From UBA1433 sp964581565 (GTDB taxonomy: Bacteria; Bacillota; Clostridia; Eubacteriales; UBA1433), in contig CAZOOZ010000008.1 of assembly GCA_964581565.1 (NCBI GenBank), positions 1 to 64,000 of the forward strand: a stretch of DNA of 64,000 nt. Direction: 5' to 3'. The notes beneath the pieces were generated by a model that was not told the DNA's origin, searched no databases, and worked only from the letters and a program-made list of their open reading frames with translations. This document shows, piece after piece, positions 1 through 8,557 of the stretch (position 1 is its first letter; the number at the start of each line of letters is the position of its first letter). The position numbers and the translations under genes are program-made.

Positions 1-24
1 TAAATATCTTTTCTTACCTTTCAT
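1..24 (-). CDS. 5' end of a gene leaving the window
   Basis: On the minus strand an ATG at 24-22 is preceded by GAGG at a normal six-base distance. It opens a frame reading Met-Lys-Gly-Lys-Lys-Arg-Tyr-Leu before the window edge. The basic start resembles the n-region of a signal peptide or membrane protein, but eight codons cannot identify a product. If real, this gene and the one at 564 are divergent and share the long AT-rich spacer between them. Confidence 0.35.
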
Positions 25-563
25 TTTTTACCTCGATTATTTATTAAAATATATTTCTATCTTAAAAGTTCAGTAAATCAGTTACCAAATATTGGGAAAA
101 GGTTTTGAAACTTTACGTTCATGATATTTTTCATAAGGATAATGATTATTTCTTAGTATTGCCAGCGAAATTGGCTTTGCCATTTAAATAAATTTTAATA
201 ACTGAATCTACATATCTCAAAAATCTAGTAATGCAAATTATTATTTAAAGAATTATTCAGAATATTAATATATATCTATTATTATCATAAGCAGGCAAAT
301 GCTAGGGGAAATATAAACAATAATAGATATCATTAAACTTTACTCATAAATCTCTATCAAATCTGAGTTATTTTAACGTATTTCATTATGAAAAAAGAGA
401 AAACATATTTATTTATATTACAAATAGATATACGAATATACTATATCACAATAAAAAAATATTACAACATTTAATCCAAAAAAATTATATTGATTATATT
501 AATTGGGTATTTTATAAACGAAATGTAACATAATAAAAGCAGTTTATACGAAGAGGTAGATAC
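25..563. other. AT-rich intergenic region
   Basis: About 540 bases of very AT-rich DNA lie between the partial minus-strand gene and the flavodoxin-like gene. I see no open frame with a ribosome binding site, no convincing riboswitch and no repeat family here. It probably holds the divergent promoters for the two neighbours, but no -35/-10 pair stands out enough to name. Confidence 0.5.
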
Positions 564-1214
564 ATGAATAAATTACTTTATATTACTGCTAATTCAAAGC
601 CGGAACATTTGTCTTCAAGTAAGATGATAAGCCGGATATTGGTCAATCGTATTTTGGATAAATATCAGGAATTAAAATTGGAAGAATTGGATTTATATCT
701 TCAATATATTCCGAGGCCAAAATATCACTATTTCAGCAGCCGCAGTGCAATAATAGATGATGATGATATTTTAAAACTGCTACAGCCAGAGCAAAACGAG
801 ATACATCAAATGATACATTTGTGCGATCAATTTATTTCCGCATCGGTTGTGGTCTTTGCTGCGCCGATGTGGAGTCTTTCTTTTCCCGGGATAGTAAAAG
901 ATTATATAGACAGTATTATTTTAAAAGACAAAACGATCACTTTTGAAAATAATATGCCCAAAGGACTTCTGAATGATAAACAAAGAACATTTATTTATGT
1001 GCAATCATCCGCTGCGAATATCCCGCTTTTTATGAAGTCAGCTTTAAATAAGGGTGAAAATTACGTATTGAATATGATAAAATTTTTAGGATTTAGCAGC
1101 GTTGAAGACCTATTAGTAGATGGCACGGGTACCACTGAAGAAGAAAGATTGAAAGCAATCAGTAAGGCAAAAAGTAAAATAGATAGTCTTTTAAACTCTG
1201 TTTTATTTGAATAG
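564..1214 (+). CDS. Flavodoxin-like NAD(P)H-dependent oxidoreductase (azoreductase type)
   Basis: A 216-residue protein of the flavodoxin-2 fold, the family of FMN-dependent NADH-azoreductases and NAD(P)H quinone reductases. The N-terminus (LLYITANSKP, then a Ser-Ser-Ser-like stretch near residue 18) fits the FMN phosphate loop. The motif APMWSLSFPGIVKDYID at about residues 100-116 matches the family's AP-x-W-x-[FL]-x-x-P-x-x-[LV]-K-x-[WY]-[IL]-D signature. Such cytosolic enzymes pass two electrons from NAD(P)H to azo compounds or quinones; the natural substrate cannot be read from sequence. AGAGG lies ahead of the ATG. The gene stands alone and is followed by a hairpin at 1248-1275. Confidence 0.8.
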   Translation: MNKLLYITANSKPEHLSSSKMISRILVNRILDKYQELKLEELDLYLQYIPRPKYHYFSSRSAIIDDDDILKLLQPEQNEIHQMIHLCDQFISASVVVFAAPMWSLSFPGIVKDYIDSIILKDKTITFENNMPKGLLNDKQRTFIYVQSSAANIPLFMKSALNKGENYVLNMIKFLGFSSVEDLLVDGTGTTEEERLKAISKAKSKIDSLLNSVLFE

Positions 1215-1247
1215 GAAAATTAATTATAATTTTATATATTATTAAAT

Positions 1248-1275
1248 ATAAGAAGGTAGGTATCTATCTTCTTAT
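1248..1275 (+). terminator. Hairpin after the flavodoxin-like gene
   Basis: ATAAGAAGGTAG and CTATCTTCTTAT pair over 12 bp, with one G-T wobble and a four-base loop. The following run (GTTTATGTTT) is only partly T-rich, so this is a probable rather than certain intrinsic terminator. Confidence 0.5.
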
Positions 1276-1389
1276 GTTTATGTTTAATAAAAGAAACTTT
1301 AGATTATATTTTACAGCCTAAAGATAGTGTGATTATTTGTATTATGGATACTATATGCTATAATAGACAAAAAATCAAGGAGCGAATAT

Positions 1390-2130
1390 ATGAAAAAATT
1401 AAAATTTCATCACGTAATTATTTTTATATTGCTTTTTGCCTCTGCAACTTTTTTTGTATTACAACAGTTAATTTTTCATGATATGCATGAATCGGGATTT
1501 TTACTCTTTCAGGATATGATTTTTATGCCGATTCATATTTTATTGGTCACTTTTATTTTGGATAAAATTTTGAGCGACAGGGAAAAAAAAGAACGCTTGG
1601 AACATCAGAATATTGTTATCAGCTCCTTTTTCAGTGAAATCGGAAATGATGTTATTGTCATGTTAAATACTAATATCGTTGAATTAGAGAAAATCTCATC
1701 TGTATTAAATATGGATCAAACTTGGGAGGACAATAATTTTAAGAGTGCTGCCAAAATAATGGCAGCGTATTCGTACCATGTGAATGTTACACAAGATCTT
1801 CTAGCAAAGCTAAAGAAGCAACTGCCGCAAAAAAAAGAATATCTTCTGTCTTTATTTAGCAATCCCAATTTATTAGAAATAGACACATTTACAAATATGC
1901 TTTGGGCTTTGTATCATTTGACGGACGAATTGGAAAACAGAGACGATATCGCAAATTTACCGGATACTGATCTAGAACATCTTGCGATAGATATTGTCCG
2001 CATATATGGAATGCTTGTATGCGAATGGATTAAATACATGAGACATCTGAAAAGAAAATATCCGTATTTATGGTCGCTCGCAGTACGCAAAAATCCTTTT
2101 GCAAAAAATAAATCGGTAATTATTGTATAG
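1390..2130 (+). CDS. Two-helix membrane protein of unknown function
   Basis: A 246-residue protein that I do not recognise. Two hydrophobic helices (about residues 8-25 and 39-58) are separated by a short loop. A charged hinge (DREKKERLEHQN) and a long, mostly helical cytoplasmic domain of about 180 residues follow, ending in a basic tail. AGGAGCG stands before the ATG. The layout, a membrane anchor plus a helical soluble domain without catalytic motifs, resembles small sensor or scaffold proteins. It is flanked by unrelated genes in the same direction, separated by spacers of 90-180 bases, so it is probably transcribed alone. Confidence 0.6.
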   Translation: MKKLKFHHVIIFILLFASATFFVLQQLIFHDMHESGFLLFQDMIFMPIHILLVTFILDKILSDREKKERLEHQNIVISSFFSEIGNDVIVMLNTNIVELEKISSVLNMDQTWEDNNFKSAAKIMAAYSYHVNVTQDLLAKLKKQLPQKKEYLLSLFSNPNLLEIDTFTNMLWALYHLTDELENRDDIANLPDTDLEHLAIDIVRIYGMLVCEWIKYMRHLKRKYPYLWSLAVRKNPFAKNKSVIIV

Positions 2131-2222
2131 ATTAAATTTTTATTGCATAATTATTAAAAGTACACTATTATTATAATTAACAGAATAGTCAAATAATTCT
2201 AATTTTTTTAGGGGTACATAAT

Positions 2223-3011
2223 ATGAAAGTTAGTTTGATTCAAATGAATATGCTTTTAGGTGATCCGCAGTATAATTTTAAGCATGCCGAAGAGTTGGTG
2301 CGCAGTACCGCAAAAGATAAGCCTGATGTCATTTGTTTTCCGGAAACTTGGAACGTAGGGTCTTTCCCGAAAGAAAATCTCTCCGTGTTATGCGATATTG
2401 ATGGTCGAAATGTGCGAAAGCAATTTGGAGCACTCGCAAAGGAATTTAATATCAACATTATAGCGGGGTCTATCGCCAATGTAAAAAATGACAAAATATA
2501 TAATACAACATTAATTTTTGACAGAACAGGAGGGTGCATTGCAGAATATGATAAAACGCATCTTTTTTCACCGTTGGAAGAAGATGTGTATTTCGAAGCT
2601 GGCAATGAAGTCGTAACTTTTCATCTTGACGGGATTTTATGTGGTATTATTATATGTTATGATCTGCGTTTTCCTGAATTAATTCGCACATTGGCATTAA
2701 AAGGAATCCAGGTGTTGTTTATACCTTCTCAATGGCCGCTTATCCGTATCAATCATTGGAATGTGCTATGTGAGGCAAGAGCGATTGAAAATCAAATGTT
2801 TGTCGCTTCATGCAATTCTGTTGGCAAGGCGGGAAATATTCAATTTGGCGGCAGCTCATCTGCTGTGGATCCATGGGGAGAAGTCATCGCAAGAGGCGGA
2901 GGAAATGAAGAGATCGTAACAGCGGAACTTGATTTAAGTATCATTGAAAATATACGTAGTTCAATTAATGTTTTCAGAGACAGAAAACCACATATATATA
3001 AAATAAATTGA
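2223..3011 (+). CDS. Carbon-nitrogen hydrolase, omega-amidase-like
   Basis: A 262-residue nitrilase-superfamily amidase. The catalytic triad is visible: Glu41 in FPETW, Lys111 in YDKTHLF and Cys145 in IICYDLRFPEL. The length and the CYDLRFPE context match the branch containing omega-amidases (hydrolysis of alpha-keto-glutaramate or alpha-keto-succinamate) and related MtnU/YafV-type proteins, which act in the cytosol in metabolite repair or methionine salvage. No methionine-salvage partner lies next to it, so the substrate remains open. Start: ATG with AGGGG upstream. A good terminator follows at 3040-3070, ending a single-gene unit. Confidence 0.85.
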   Translation: MKVSLIQMNMLLGDPQYNFKHAEELVRSTAKDKPDVICFPETWNVGSFPKENLSVLCDIDGRNVRKQFGALAKEFNINIIAGSIANVKNDKIYNTTLIFDRTGGCIAEYDKTHLFSPLEEDVYFEAGNEVVTFHLDGILCGIIICYDLRFPELIRTLALKGIQVLFIPSQWPLIRINHWNVLCEARAIENQMFVASCNSVGKAGNIQFGGSSSAVDPWGEVIARGGGNEEIVTAELDLSIIENIRSSINVFRDRKPHIYKIN

Positions 3012-3039
3012 TTGAGTTTATAAAAATACGAAATTTCAA

Positions 3040-3070
3040 GCTGTCGTTATTTTAGCGGCGGTTTTTTTGT
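3040..3070 (+). terminator. Rho-independent terminator
   Basis: CTGTCGTT and AGCGGCGG pair over 8 bp with several G-T wobbles around an ATTTT loop, followed directly by seven T. It ends the amidase transcript. Confidence 0.75.
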
Positions 3071-3114
3071 TTATGCTATAATAACAGTAAGAATAATATA
3101 CGAAGGAGACGTAA

Positions 3115-3825
3115 ATGGCCATATGGAATCCTTGGCACGGCTGTCATAAATATTCCGAAGGATGTAAAAATTGTTATGTATACAGAAGAGATGAAATGAT
3201 TGGGAAAGATGCCTCTATTGTTGAGAAAACAGCATCATTTGCTGAGCCTGTTAAACGGTTGCGCAGCGGAGAGTATAAATTAAAAAGCGGAACAGAAATT
3301 TATGCCTGTATGACTTCTGATTTTTTTATTGAAGAAGCAGATGTCTGGCGTAGTGAGATTTGGGATATGATAAAGCAGCGAAGCGATATACATTTTCATA
3401 TTATTACAAAACGCATCACCCGGGCGATGGTTTGTTTACCAAAGGATTGGGCAGCAGGATATTGCAATGTAACACTAGGTTGTACAATTGAAAATCAAAA
3501 ACAGGCTGAGCTGCGTCTTCCCATATTTCAGAAATTACCGGCAAAAAGTAAATTTATTATTTGTGAGCCTTTGCTTGAGGATATCGATCTCAGTCGGTTT
3601 CTTGGCTCTGCAATAAGATATGTGAGTGTGGGCGGTGAAAGCGGTCCTTGCGCAAGAGAATGTAATTACGACTGGGTTTTGCATATTCGCAGTCAATGCA
3701 TCGATAGCAAAGTGGCCTTTATTTTTAGACAAACCGGGGCAAATTTTGTAAAAGACGGCAGAAGGTTTAAAATTCCAAGAAATCAACAAGCAATTCAAGC
3801 AGGCCGTGCAAATATAGATATTTAG
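3115..3825 (+). CDS. DUF5131 (phage Gp37/Gp68-like) family protein
   Basis: A 236-residue protein of the DUF5131 family, often annotated as phage Gp37/Gp68. The N-terminus carries the typical W-N-P-W-H-G-C start with cysteines at about 10, 17 and 20 (C-x6-C-x2-C). These could bind a metal or Fe-S centre, and an affinity to radical-SAM-like folds has been suggested for this family. Other conserved blocks are CMTSDFF (about 64-70), ITKR (about 97-100), SVGGESG (about 171-177) and a C-terminal FIFRQTGAN. The biochemical role is not established. No phage genes surround it; it sits alone between two terminators. GAAGGAG precedes the ATG. Confidence 0.8.
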   Translation: MAIWNPWHGCHKYSEGCKNCYVYRRDEMIGKDASIVEKTASFAEPVKRLRSGEYKLKSGTEIYACMTSDFFIEEADVWRSEIWDMIKQRSDIHFHIITKRITRAMVCLPKDWAAGYCNVTLGCTIENQKQAELRLPIFQKLPAKSKFIICEPLLEDIDLSRFLGSAIRYVSVGGESGPCARECNYDWVLHIRSQCIDSKVAFIFRQTGANFVKDGRRFKIPRNQQAIQAGRANIDI

Positions 3826-3907
3826 AGTAAAGTATATACTGGTAAAATAAGTCATTCTTTGACAGAGGATATGTACTCTGTTAAAATAAAATTAAAGATA
3901 TTTTTCT

Positions 3908-3937
3908 AAAAGCTATAGATTTTCTGTAGCTTTTTTT
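3908..3937 (+). terminator. Rho-independent terminator
   Basis: AAAAGCTATAG and CTGTAGCTTTT form an 11-bp stem with one wobble and a five-base loop, continuing into a T run. It closes the DUF5131 transcript and insulates the sigI operon. Confidence 0.75.
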
Positions 3938-4062
3938 AATAACTATAGGTGTTACCCTAAAAAAAATAATAATGTAACCGTATATATTTATATAGTATAT
4001 CTTATATAAATAAAATAGAAATTAGTAGATAAACATATTTGAAGTAGTGTTGGAGGAAATGA

Positions 4063-4731
4063 ATGCAAGAGCTCGAACAAAAAAATTCTTTTGATTTCAG
4101 TAATATGCATAATATTGATGAGTTTATTGCTCGGCATGATTTTTATATACTGAAAGCAGCGTCAAAAACGGCGAAAAGATATATTTCAAAAAGCGATGAA
4201 GAATATTCAATCGCTCTATTTGCATTTTACGAGGCGATTCAAAAATATGATGAAAAAAAAGGAAGCTTTTATCCTTTTGCTGAACTTATGATCAGCAGAA
4301 ATATTATAGATTATTATAGAGGTCAAAGCAAATATAAAGTTGAAATTCAAGTTGAGGCAATAGAAGACAGATATGTTGAAATGCATCATGATGATCATTT
4401 GAAATGGGAAATTGAAGCGATAGAGCAAGTTTTAAATAAATATGACTTTGCATTTATGAATCTTACAAAGTCTTCGCCGAAAGCAAAAAAAACGAAATAT
4501 GCATGCAAAAGAGCGGTATCATTTTTATTAAATAGGGCTGAATTAATTGAACAAATGAGAAATACGAAACAATTACCCATCAAGACAATAGAGGAAAAAT
4601 TAAACATACCCCGAAAAATTTTGGAACGCCACCGTAAATATATAATAGCAGCAGTTGAAATACTCCATGGAGAATACCCTATTATATCAGAATATTTAAG
4701 CTTTATAAAAGAAGGAGAGAATTTGCGATGA
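4063..4731 (+). CDS. sigI: RNA polymerase sigma factor SigI
   Basis: A 222-residue sigma-70-type factor of the SigI group. The region-2 part shows EYSIALFAFYEAIQKYDEKKGSFYPFAELMISRNIIDYYR (about residues 46-85), the hallmark of SigI with its R-x-x-I-D-[YH]-[YL]-R core. The C-terminal half (about 140-220) includes a helical DNA-binding region with TIEEKLNIPRKILERHRKYI, as in SigI rather than ECF factors. TTGGAGGAA precedes the ATG. The next gene starts in the ATGA overlap at 4728-4731 and encodes the cognate membrane anti-sigma factor. In Bacillus, SigI serves heat and envelope stress; in cellulolytic clostridia it serves polysaccharide sensing. The trigger here is not visible. Confidence 0.9.
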   Translation: MQELEQKNSFDFSNMHNIDEFIARHDFYILKAASKTAKRYISKSDEEYSIALFAFYEAIQKYDEKKGSFYPFAELMISRNIIDYYRGQSKYKVEIQVEAIEDRYVEMHHDDHLKWEIEAIEQVLNKYDFAFMNLTKSSPKAKKTKYACKRAVSFLLNRAELIEQMRNTKQLPIKTIEEKLNIPRKILERHRKYIIAAVEILHGEYPIISEYLSFIKEGENLR

Positions 4732-5648
4732 AGGCAGTCGTGGTACAAATTAAAGGTGAATATGCTGCATTATTACAAGATGACGGAATCGTAGTAAAAA
4801 AGAAAAACCAAAATTATTCGATTGGAGACGTGATAATAATGAATAAAAAGTCCATTAGAAAAAAATGGAAAATTGCAGTGGCGGCAGTAATGTTTTTTAT
4901 GTTGACCAGTGTAGGTGCGCTGGCATATACAGCTCCATATTATTATGTTAGTTTGGATGTGAATCCTAGTATTTTAATGAAAGTAAATATGTTTGAGCGG
5001 ATTATCGGAGCAGAAGCAGTAAATGAGGATGCATTAGCAATTGTTGAAAGCCTTAACTTGAAAAATCAAGGTGTGGAAGACGCTGTTTGTATGACTATTG
5101 AGCAGTTGGAGAGAGCCGGCTATTTTAATGGAGAAGGCGGCGAAATAGCTATAGCCGCAAGTGCGAAAAATAATGGCAATGCACAACGTTTAGCTGAAAA
5201 ATTACAGGGCAGTGTTAATGAGGCAATAGAAGATAACGATATTAATGCAGATGCAGATGTAAGAGTAGTGGGATATGATATGGTTCAGCAGGCGAAGGAA
5301 TTAGATATAACACCGGGTAAATTAAATATCATTACGAATCTGCTTGGCGAGGAAGTAGGCGATAATGTCAATGAATCGATTAAAGACTTGATGAGTAGAT
5401 ATACAGATACAAAAGGTAACGGTAACAATAATAACAAAAATAGCGATAATGGCAATGGTGATAAAACGCAATCACAAGATAAGACCCAAGATCAGTTAAA
5501 AACACAAACCCAAGATCAAATACAATTAAAAGAGCAGGAATGTGATGAGGATTGTGATCAAACAGAAGATAAAACACAAACTCAAACAAATAAACCGAGC
5601 GATAACAGTAACCAATCAACCAATAATTCAAATAAAAATTCAAATTAA
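4728..5648 (+). CDS. rsgI: Anti-sigma-I factor RsgI
   Basis: A 306-residue single-pass membrane protein. Residues 1-35 form the short RsgI N-terminal domain (MKAVVVQIKGEYAALLQDDG...), which binds SigI in the cytoplasm. A helix at about 47-68 spans the membrane. The outer part starts with the RsgI-typical YYVSLDVNPSI (about 72-82). The last 85 residues are low complexity, rich in Gln, Thr, Asn and Asp with TQDQ-type repeats and two Cys-Asp pairs. No carbohydrate-binding or other sensor domain is present, unlike the larger RsgI proteins of cellulolytic clostridia. It is translationally coupled to sigI by ATGA overlap and closed by a strong terminator. Confidence 0.88.
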   Translation: MKAVVVQIKGEYAALLQDDGIVVKKKNQNYSIGDVIIMNKKSIRKKWKIAVAAVMFFMLTSVGALAYTAPYYYVSLDVNPSILMKVNMFERIIGAEAVNEDALAIVESLNLKNQGVEDAVCMTIEQLERAGYFNGEGGEIAIAASAKNNGNAQRLAEKLQGSVNEAIEDNDINADADVRVVGYDMVQQAKELDITPGKLNIITNLLGEEVGDNVNESIKDLMSRYTDTKGNGNNNNKNSDNGNGDKTQSQDKTQDQLKTQTQDQIQLKEQECDEDCDQTEDKTQTQTNKPSDNSNQSTNNSNKNSN

Positions 5649-5658
5649 ATAAATAAAC

Positions 5659-5693
5659 AAAAAGCCTCTGATAAATCAGAGGCTTTTTGTTTA
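5659..5693 (+). terminator. Rho-independent terminator
   Basis: AAAAGCCTCTGA and TCAGAGGCTTTT pair perfectly around a four-base loop, with T residues following. It ends the sigI-rsgI operon. Confidence 0.88.
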
Positions 5694-5832
5694 TAGCATT
5701 TTTACGTCTTTAATTTATAAAAAAGAAACAAATATTAGTTCTGACAAAAAAAATCAATTTTTTTCTTGAAAAAATAAATTGTGATATACTTAAATTATTG
5801 AATATAAAAATAAAGAATTTAGAGGTATTAAA

Positions 5833-6975
5833 ATGCAGTACAGAAAACTTGGATCGCTTGATTGGAAGGTTTCGGCTTTGGGGTTTGGATGTATGAGATT
5901 GCCGACTATAGACGGCGGGCCCGCAAGCAGCAATATCGATGAAAAACAGGCGACTGCAATGATACGTTATGCGATTGATAACGGAGTGAACTATGTGGAT
6001 ACGGCTTATACGTATCATATGGGCGCCAGTGAAATAGTGCTTGGTAAAATCCTTAAGGACGGATACAGAGATAAAGTAAAAATTGCTACAAAGTCTCCAA
6101 TGATGCATATAACCACGGCGGCGGAATACACACGTTATTTAGATGAACAGTTAAAAAAGCTCGATGTCGAGCATATTGATTTTTATTTGTTTCACGGACT
6201 TAATAAAAGCCGTTGGGATATTATGCAAAAAGAAAATTTATTATACCAGGCTGAGCAAGCCCGCAAAGCCGGAAAGATAAGCTATATTTGTTTTTCGTTT
6301 CATGATACGTATGAGGTTTTTGAACAGATTATAAACGGATATGATCAATGGACACTATGTCAGATTCAATATAATTATATGGATACCGCTTTTCAAGCAG
6401 GACTGAAAGGATTAAAACTCGCGGCTTCCAAGGGAATCGGCGTGTCAATCATGGAGCCTCTTCGGGGAGGTAAACTCGCCAATCCGCCTAAACAAATCTA
6501 CCAAATGATGGATGATATAAATTATGCATATTCACCTGCAAATCTTGGGCTGCAGTGGGTTTTAAGTCAACCTGAAGTATCCGTAATGCTTAGCGGTATG
6601 TCATCTTTGCAACAGGTAAAAGAAAATATTCTTTCTGCAAACAAATCTGCGATTGGGAATTTTAGCGATCAGGAAAAAAAACTCATAGGAAAAATCAAAG
6701 AATTTTATGACCAAAGACCAAATATCCCATGTACGGGTTGCAGTTATTGCAAACCTTGCCAAATGGATATTGATATTCCCTATGTTTTAAAATTATATTC
6801 TCAGTGCCTCACATATGACTATTATGAGGATGCTTTACGTTTGTATTCTATGTTTGTCCCGCCCGAAAAACAAACCAACAGATGTATAGGATGCAGGATA
6901 TGTGAAAGCCGATGTCCGCAAGGAATTAAAATAAGCGAGTGGATGCCGCAAATACATCAAAAATTAGGTAGATAA
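5833..6975 (+). CDS. Aldo/keto reductase with C-terminal ferredoxin domain
   Basis: A 380-residue protein. Residues 1-285 are an aldo/keto reductase barrel: GFGCMRLP at the start, the catalytic Asp/Tyr in YVDTAYTYHMG, the Lys in IATKSP and the His in FYLFHGLN. Residues 295-370 hold two cysteine clusters (CTGCSYCKPC and CIGCRICESRCP) that can bind 4Fe-4S centres. This AKR-ferredoxin fusion is common in clostridia and is thought to couple carbonyl reduction to ferredoxin-type electron carriers; substrates are mostly unknown. AGAGG precedes the ATG. It is followed after 35 bases by the DUF488 gene in the same direction. Confidence 0.88.
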   Translation: MQYRKLGSLDWKVSALGFGCMRLPTIDGGPASSNIDEKQATAMIRYAIDNGVNYVDTAYTYHMGASEIVLGKILKDGYRDKVKIATKSPMMHITTAAEYTRYLDEQLKKLDVEHIDFYLFHGLNKSRWDIMQKENLLYQAEQARKAGKISYICFSFHDTYEVFEQIINGYDQWTLCQIQYNYMDTAFQAGLKGLKLAASKGIGVSIMEPLRGGKLANPPKQIYQMMDDINYAYSPANLGLQWVLSQPEVSVMLSGMSSLQQVKENILSANKSAIGNFSDQEKKLIGKIKEFYDQRPNIPCTGCSYCKPCQMDIDIPYVLKLYSQCLTYDYYEDALRLYSMFVPPEKQTNRCIGCRICESRCPQGIKISEWMPQIHQKLGR

Positions 6976-7010
6976 TACTGCTATAATAATCAAAAAAGGA
7001 AAATATTAAA

Positions 7011-7454
7011 ATGAAACATATATATACTATAGGGTTTACTCAGAAAACAGCACAGGAATTTTTTGAATTATTGAAAAATAATAATGTTGTCTTAATACTC
7101 GATATTCGTCTCAATAATACTTCTCAACTGGCTGCATTTGCAAAGTATCCTGATATAAAGTATTTTTTAAAAACAATATGCAATATTGATTATGTTTACG
7201 ACAGTATGTTTGCTCCGAGTGAAGAGATTATGAAAAATTATAAAAACAAAAAAATAGACTGGCTACAGTACAAAAAAGATTTTTCAGAGTTGCTAAAGCA
7301 AAGAAATATTAATTCGCTTATAAAAGAAAAATACTCTTCAAAAAATAATATTTGCCTGCTTTGCAGTGAAGCGATGCCGACAAGCTGTCACAGACAGCTT
7401 ATAGCAGAAAAATTTAATGAACTGTTTGATGATATTAAAATAATACATTTATAA
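7011..7454 (+). CDS. DUF488 family protein
   Basis: A 147-residue DUF488 protein. The family start IYTIGFTQKTAQEFFELL, the LDIR motif at about residues 30-33 and the C-terminal CLLCSEAMPTSCHR (about 117-130) are all present. The last has the conserved C-x-E-x-P-x-x-CHR arrangement that probably forms the active or metal-binding site. The cellular function of DUF488 is not established; related proteins have been linked to oxidative-damage and nucleotide chemistry. It lies 35 bases after the aldo/keto reductase and may share its transcript. A bidirectional hairpin follows. Confidence 0.85.
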   Translation: MKHIYTIGFTQKTAQEFFELLKNNNVVLILDIRLNNTSQLAAFAKYPDIKYFLKTICNIDYVYDSMFAPSEEIMKNYKNKKIDWLQYKKDFSELLKQRNINSLIKEKYSSKNNICLLCSEAMPTSCHRQLIAEKFNELFDDIKIIHL

Positions 7455-7462
7455 AAATAATA

Positions 7463-7492
7463 AAGACTATTTAATATTTTCGAATAGTCTTT
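7463..7492. terminator. Bidirectional hairpin between convergent genes
   Basis: AAGACTATT and AATAGTCTT pair over 9 bp around a 12-base loop, with A- and T-rich flanks. The position between the convergent DUF488 and GntR genes suits a two-way terminator. Confidence 0.6.
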
Positions 7493-7507
7493 TCATTATA
7501 TAAGTTT

Positions 7508-8218
7508 TCAGAATTTCAAATAGATACCCGGAGATGAAATCACTTTTGTCGCATCTTCCAAATGCCGACTTAAGATAATGGCAACATTATCAGGAATTCC
7601 TAATTCAAAAGCTTTGATAATCATGAAATGCTGATTGATAGCCGTAATAAAAAATGGATGATCATTATGTGATTTTTTGGTAAGAACAATAGTGCCATAC
7701 GAAAGATTCCTGTCAACGGAACCCGCAATACTATGATACATAGTTTGAATATACTTATTTTGACACGAATCTATAATTAAGCGATGATAATTTTTATCGG
7801 CTTCAAAAGTGGCTGAATAATTTCTTTGTTCGATTGCTGTCTGAAAATCCTGTGCATATTTTGTCAGAAGTTTCAATTCTCTATATGTAATACATTCACA
7901 AAGTCTTTTTGCGGCATCAAGCTCAAGCAGTTTTCGTGATTCGTACACATCATACATTTCATTGGTATACAACTGGGCCACTGTTAATTTGTGTTGCTCA
8001 TCTTGCAGCACAAGCCCGTCTGAAATGAGTATAGTGATGGCTTCCCGAATCGTTGTACGGCTTACATTTAATTTACTGGCCAAATTAGATATATTCAGTT
8101 TGCTTCCCGGTTGTATTTCCAGCCTGATAATTTGATCATAAAGATAACGATAGATCGTTTGTGAAAGAGGATCAAAAGGATATTTATCTAATAGATTTTG
8201 AATTTCTTTTGGGTACAT
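7508..8218 (-). CDS. GntR/FCD transcription regulator, paralogue 1
   Basis: A 236-residue FadR-type regulator. Winged helix at about 20-75 with the recognition segment LNVSRTTIREAITIL; helical FCD ligand domain at about 85-230. The FCD metal/ligand residues are present: Asp and His in DKNYHR, His in NQHFMII and His in SRHLEDA. The start at 8218 is chosen because GGGAG lies seven bases upstream and because the paralogue at 8986 begins at the equivalent residue. The N-terminal signature KYPFDPLSQ recurs in all four GntR proteins of this region, indicating local duplication. FCD regulators usually respond to small organic acids. Its closest sister is the protein at 8986-9696, beyond the cupin gene. 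Confidence 0.88.
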   Translation of the reverse strand: MYPKEIQNLLDKYPFDPLSQTIYRYLYDQIIRLEIQPGSKLNISNLASKLNVSRTTIREAITILISDGLVLQDEQHKLTVAQLYTNEMYDVYESRKLLELDAAKRLCECITYRELKLLTKYAQDFQTAIEQRNYSATFEADKNYHRLIIDSCQNKYIQTMYHSIAGSVDRNLSYGTIVLTKKSHNDHPFFITAINQHFMIIKAFELGIPDNVAIILSRHLEDATKVISSPGIYLKF

Positions 8219-8254
8219 AAACAACTCCCGCATACAAAAGTTTTTAAAAATCAT

Positions 8255-8502
8255 TTATAATTTGATTTTTAAATAAATAAAAGAAATTTTAATCCTACCA
8301 CCAAACAATGCTATCTTATTTTAATATATATAAGTAAGAATATTACCAAATATAATTATGGTTTGCAAGTAAAATTATATATTTTTTAAATAAATAATTA
8401 GAAAATTCAAAATATTATTAAATATTTAAGATAAAAGGTTATTTAGCTTAAAAATTTTACAATGATGGACATGAAAATTTCCATATATCTCTATTAAAAT
8501 AT
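8255..8502. other. AT-rich spacer between GntR paralogue 1 and the cupin terminator
   Basis: About 250 bases with no supported open frame. It should hold the minus-strand promoter of the first GntR gene. An ACAAAAGTTTTT stretch near 8231-8242 resembles the CAAAACTTT/AAAGTTTTG repeats in front of the third GntR gene, but the match is weak and AT-biased. Confidence 0.4.
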
Positions 8503-8532
8503 AAAAGACTACTCTTGATAGAGTAATCTTTT
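8503..8532 (-). terminator. Terminator of the cupin transcript
   Basis: On the minus strand AAAAGATTACTCT and AGAGTAGTCTTTT pair over 13 bp with one mismatch-type wobble and a four-base loop. It lies just beyond the cupin stop codon. Confidence 0.75.
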
Positions 8533-8557
8533 ATATGAAACGCTAAGAAAAAATCTA

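Noticed and set aside
3940..4040. Self-regulated SigI promoter before sigI
   Set aside because: ACCCT near 3953-3957 and CCGTAT near 3978-3983 recall SigI elements, but the -35 is too short of C residues and the spacing is unusual; not enough for a call.
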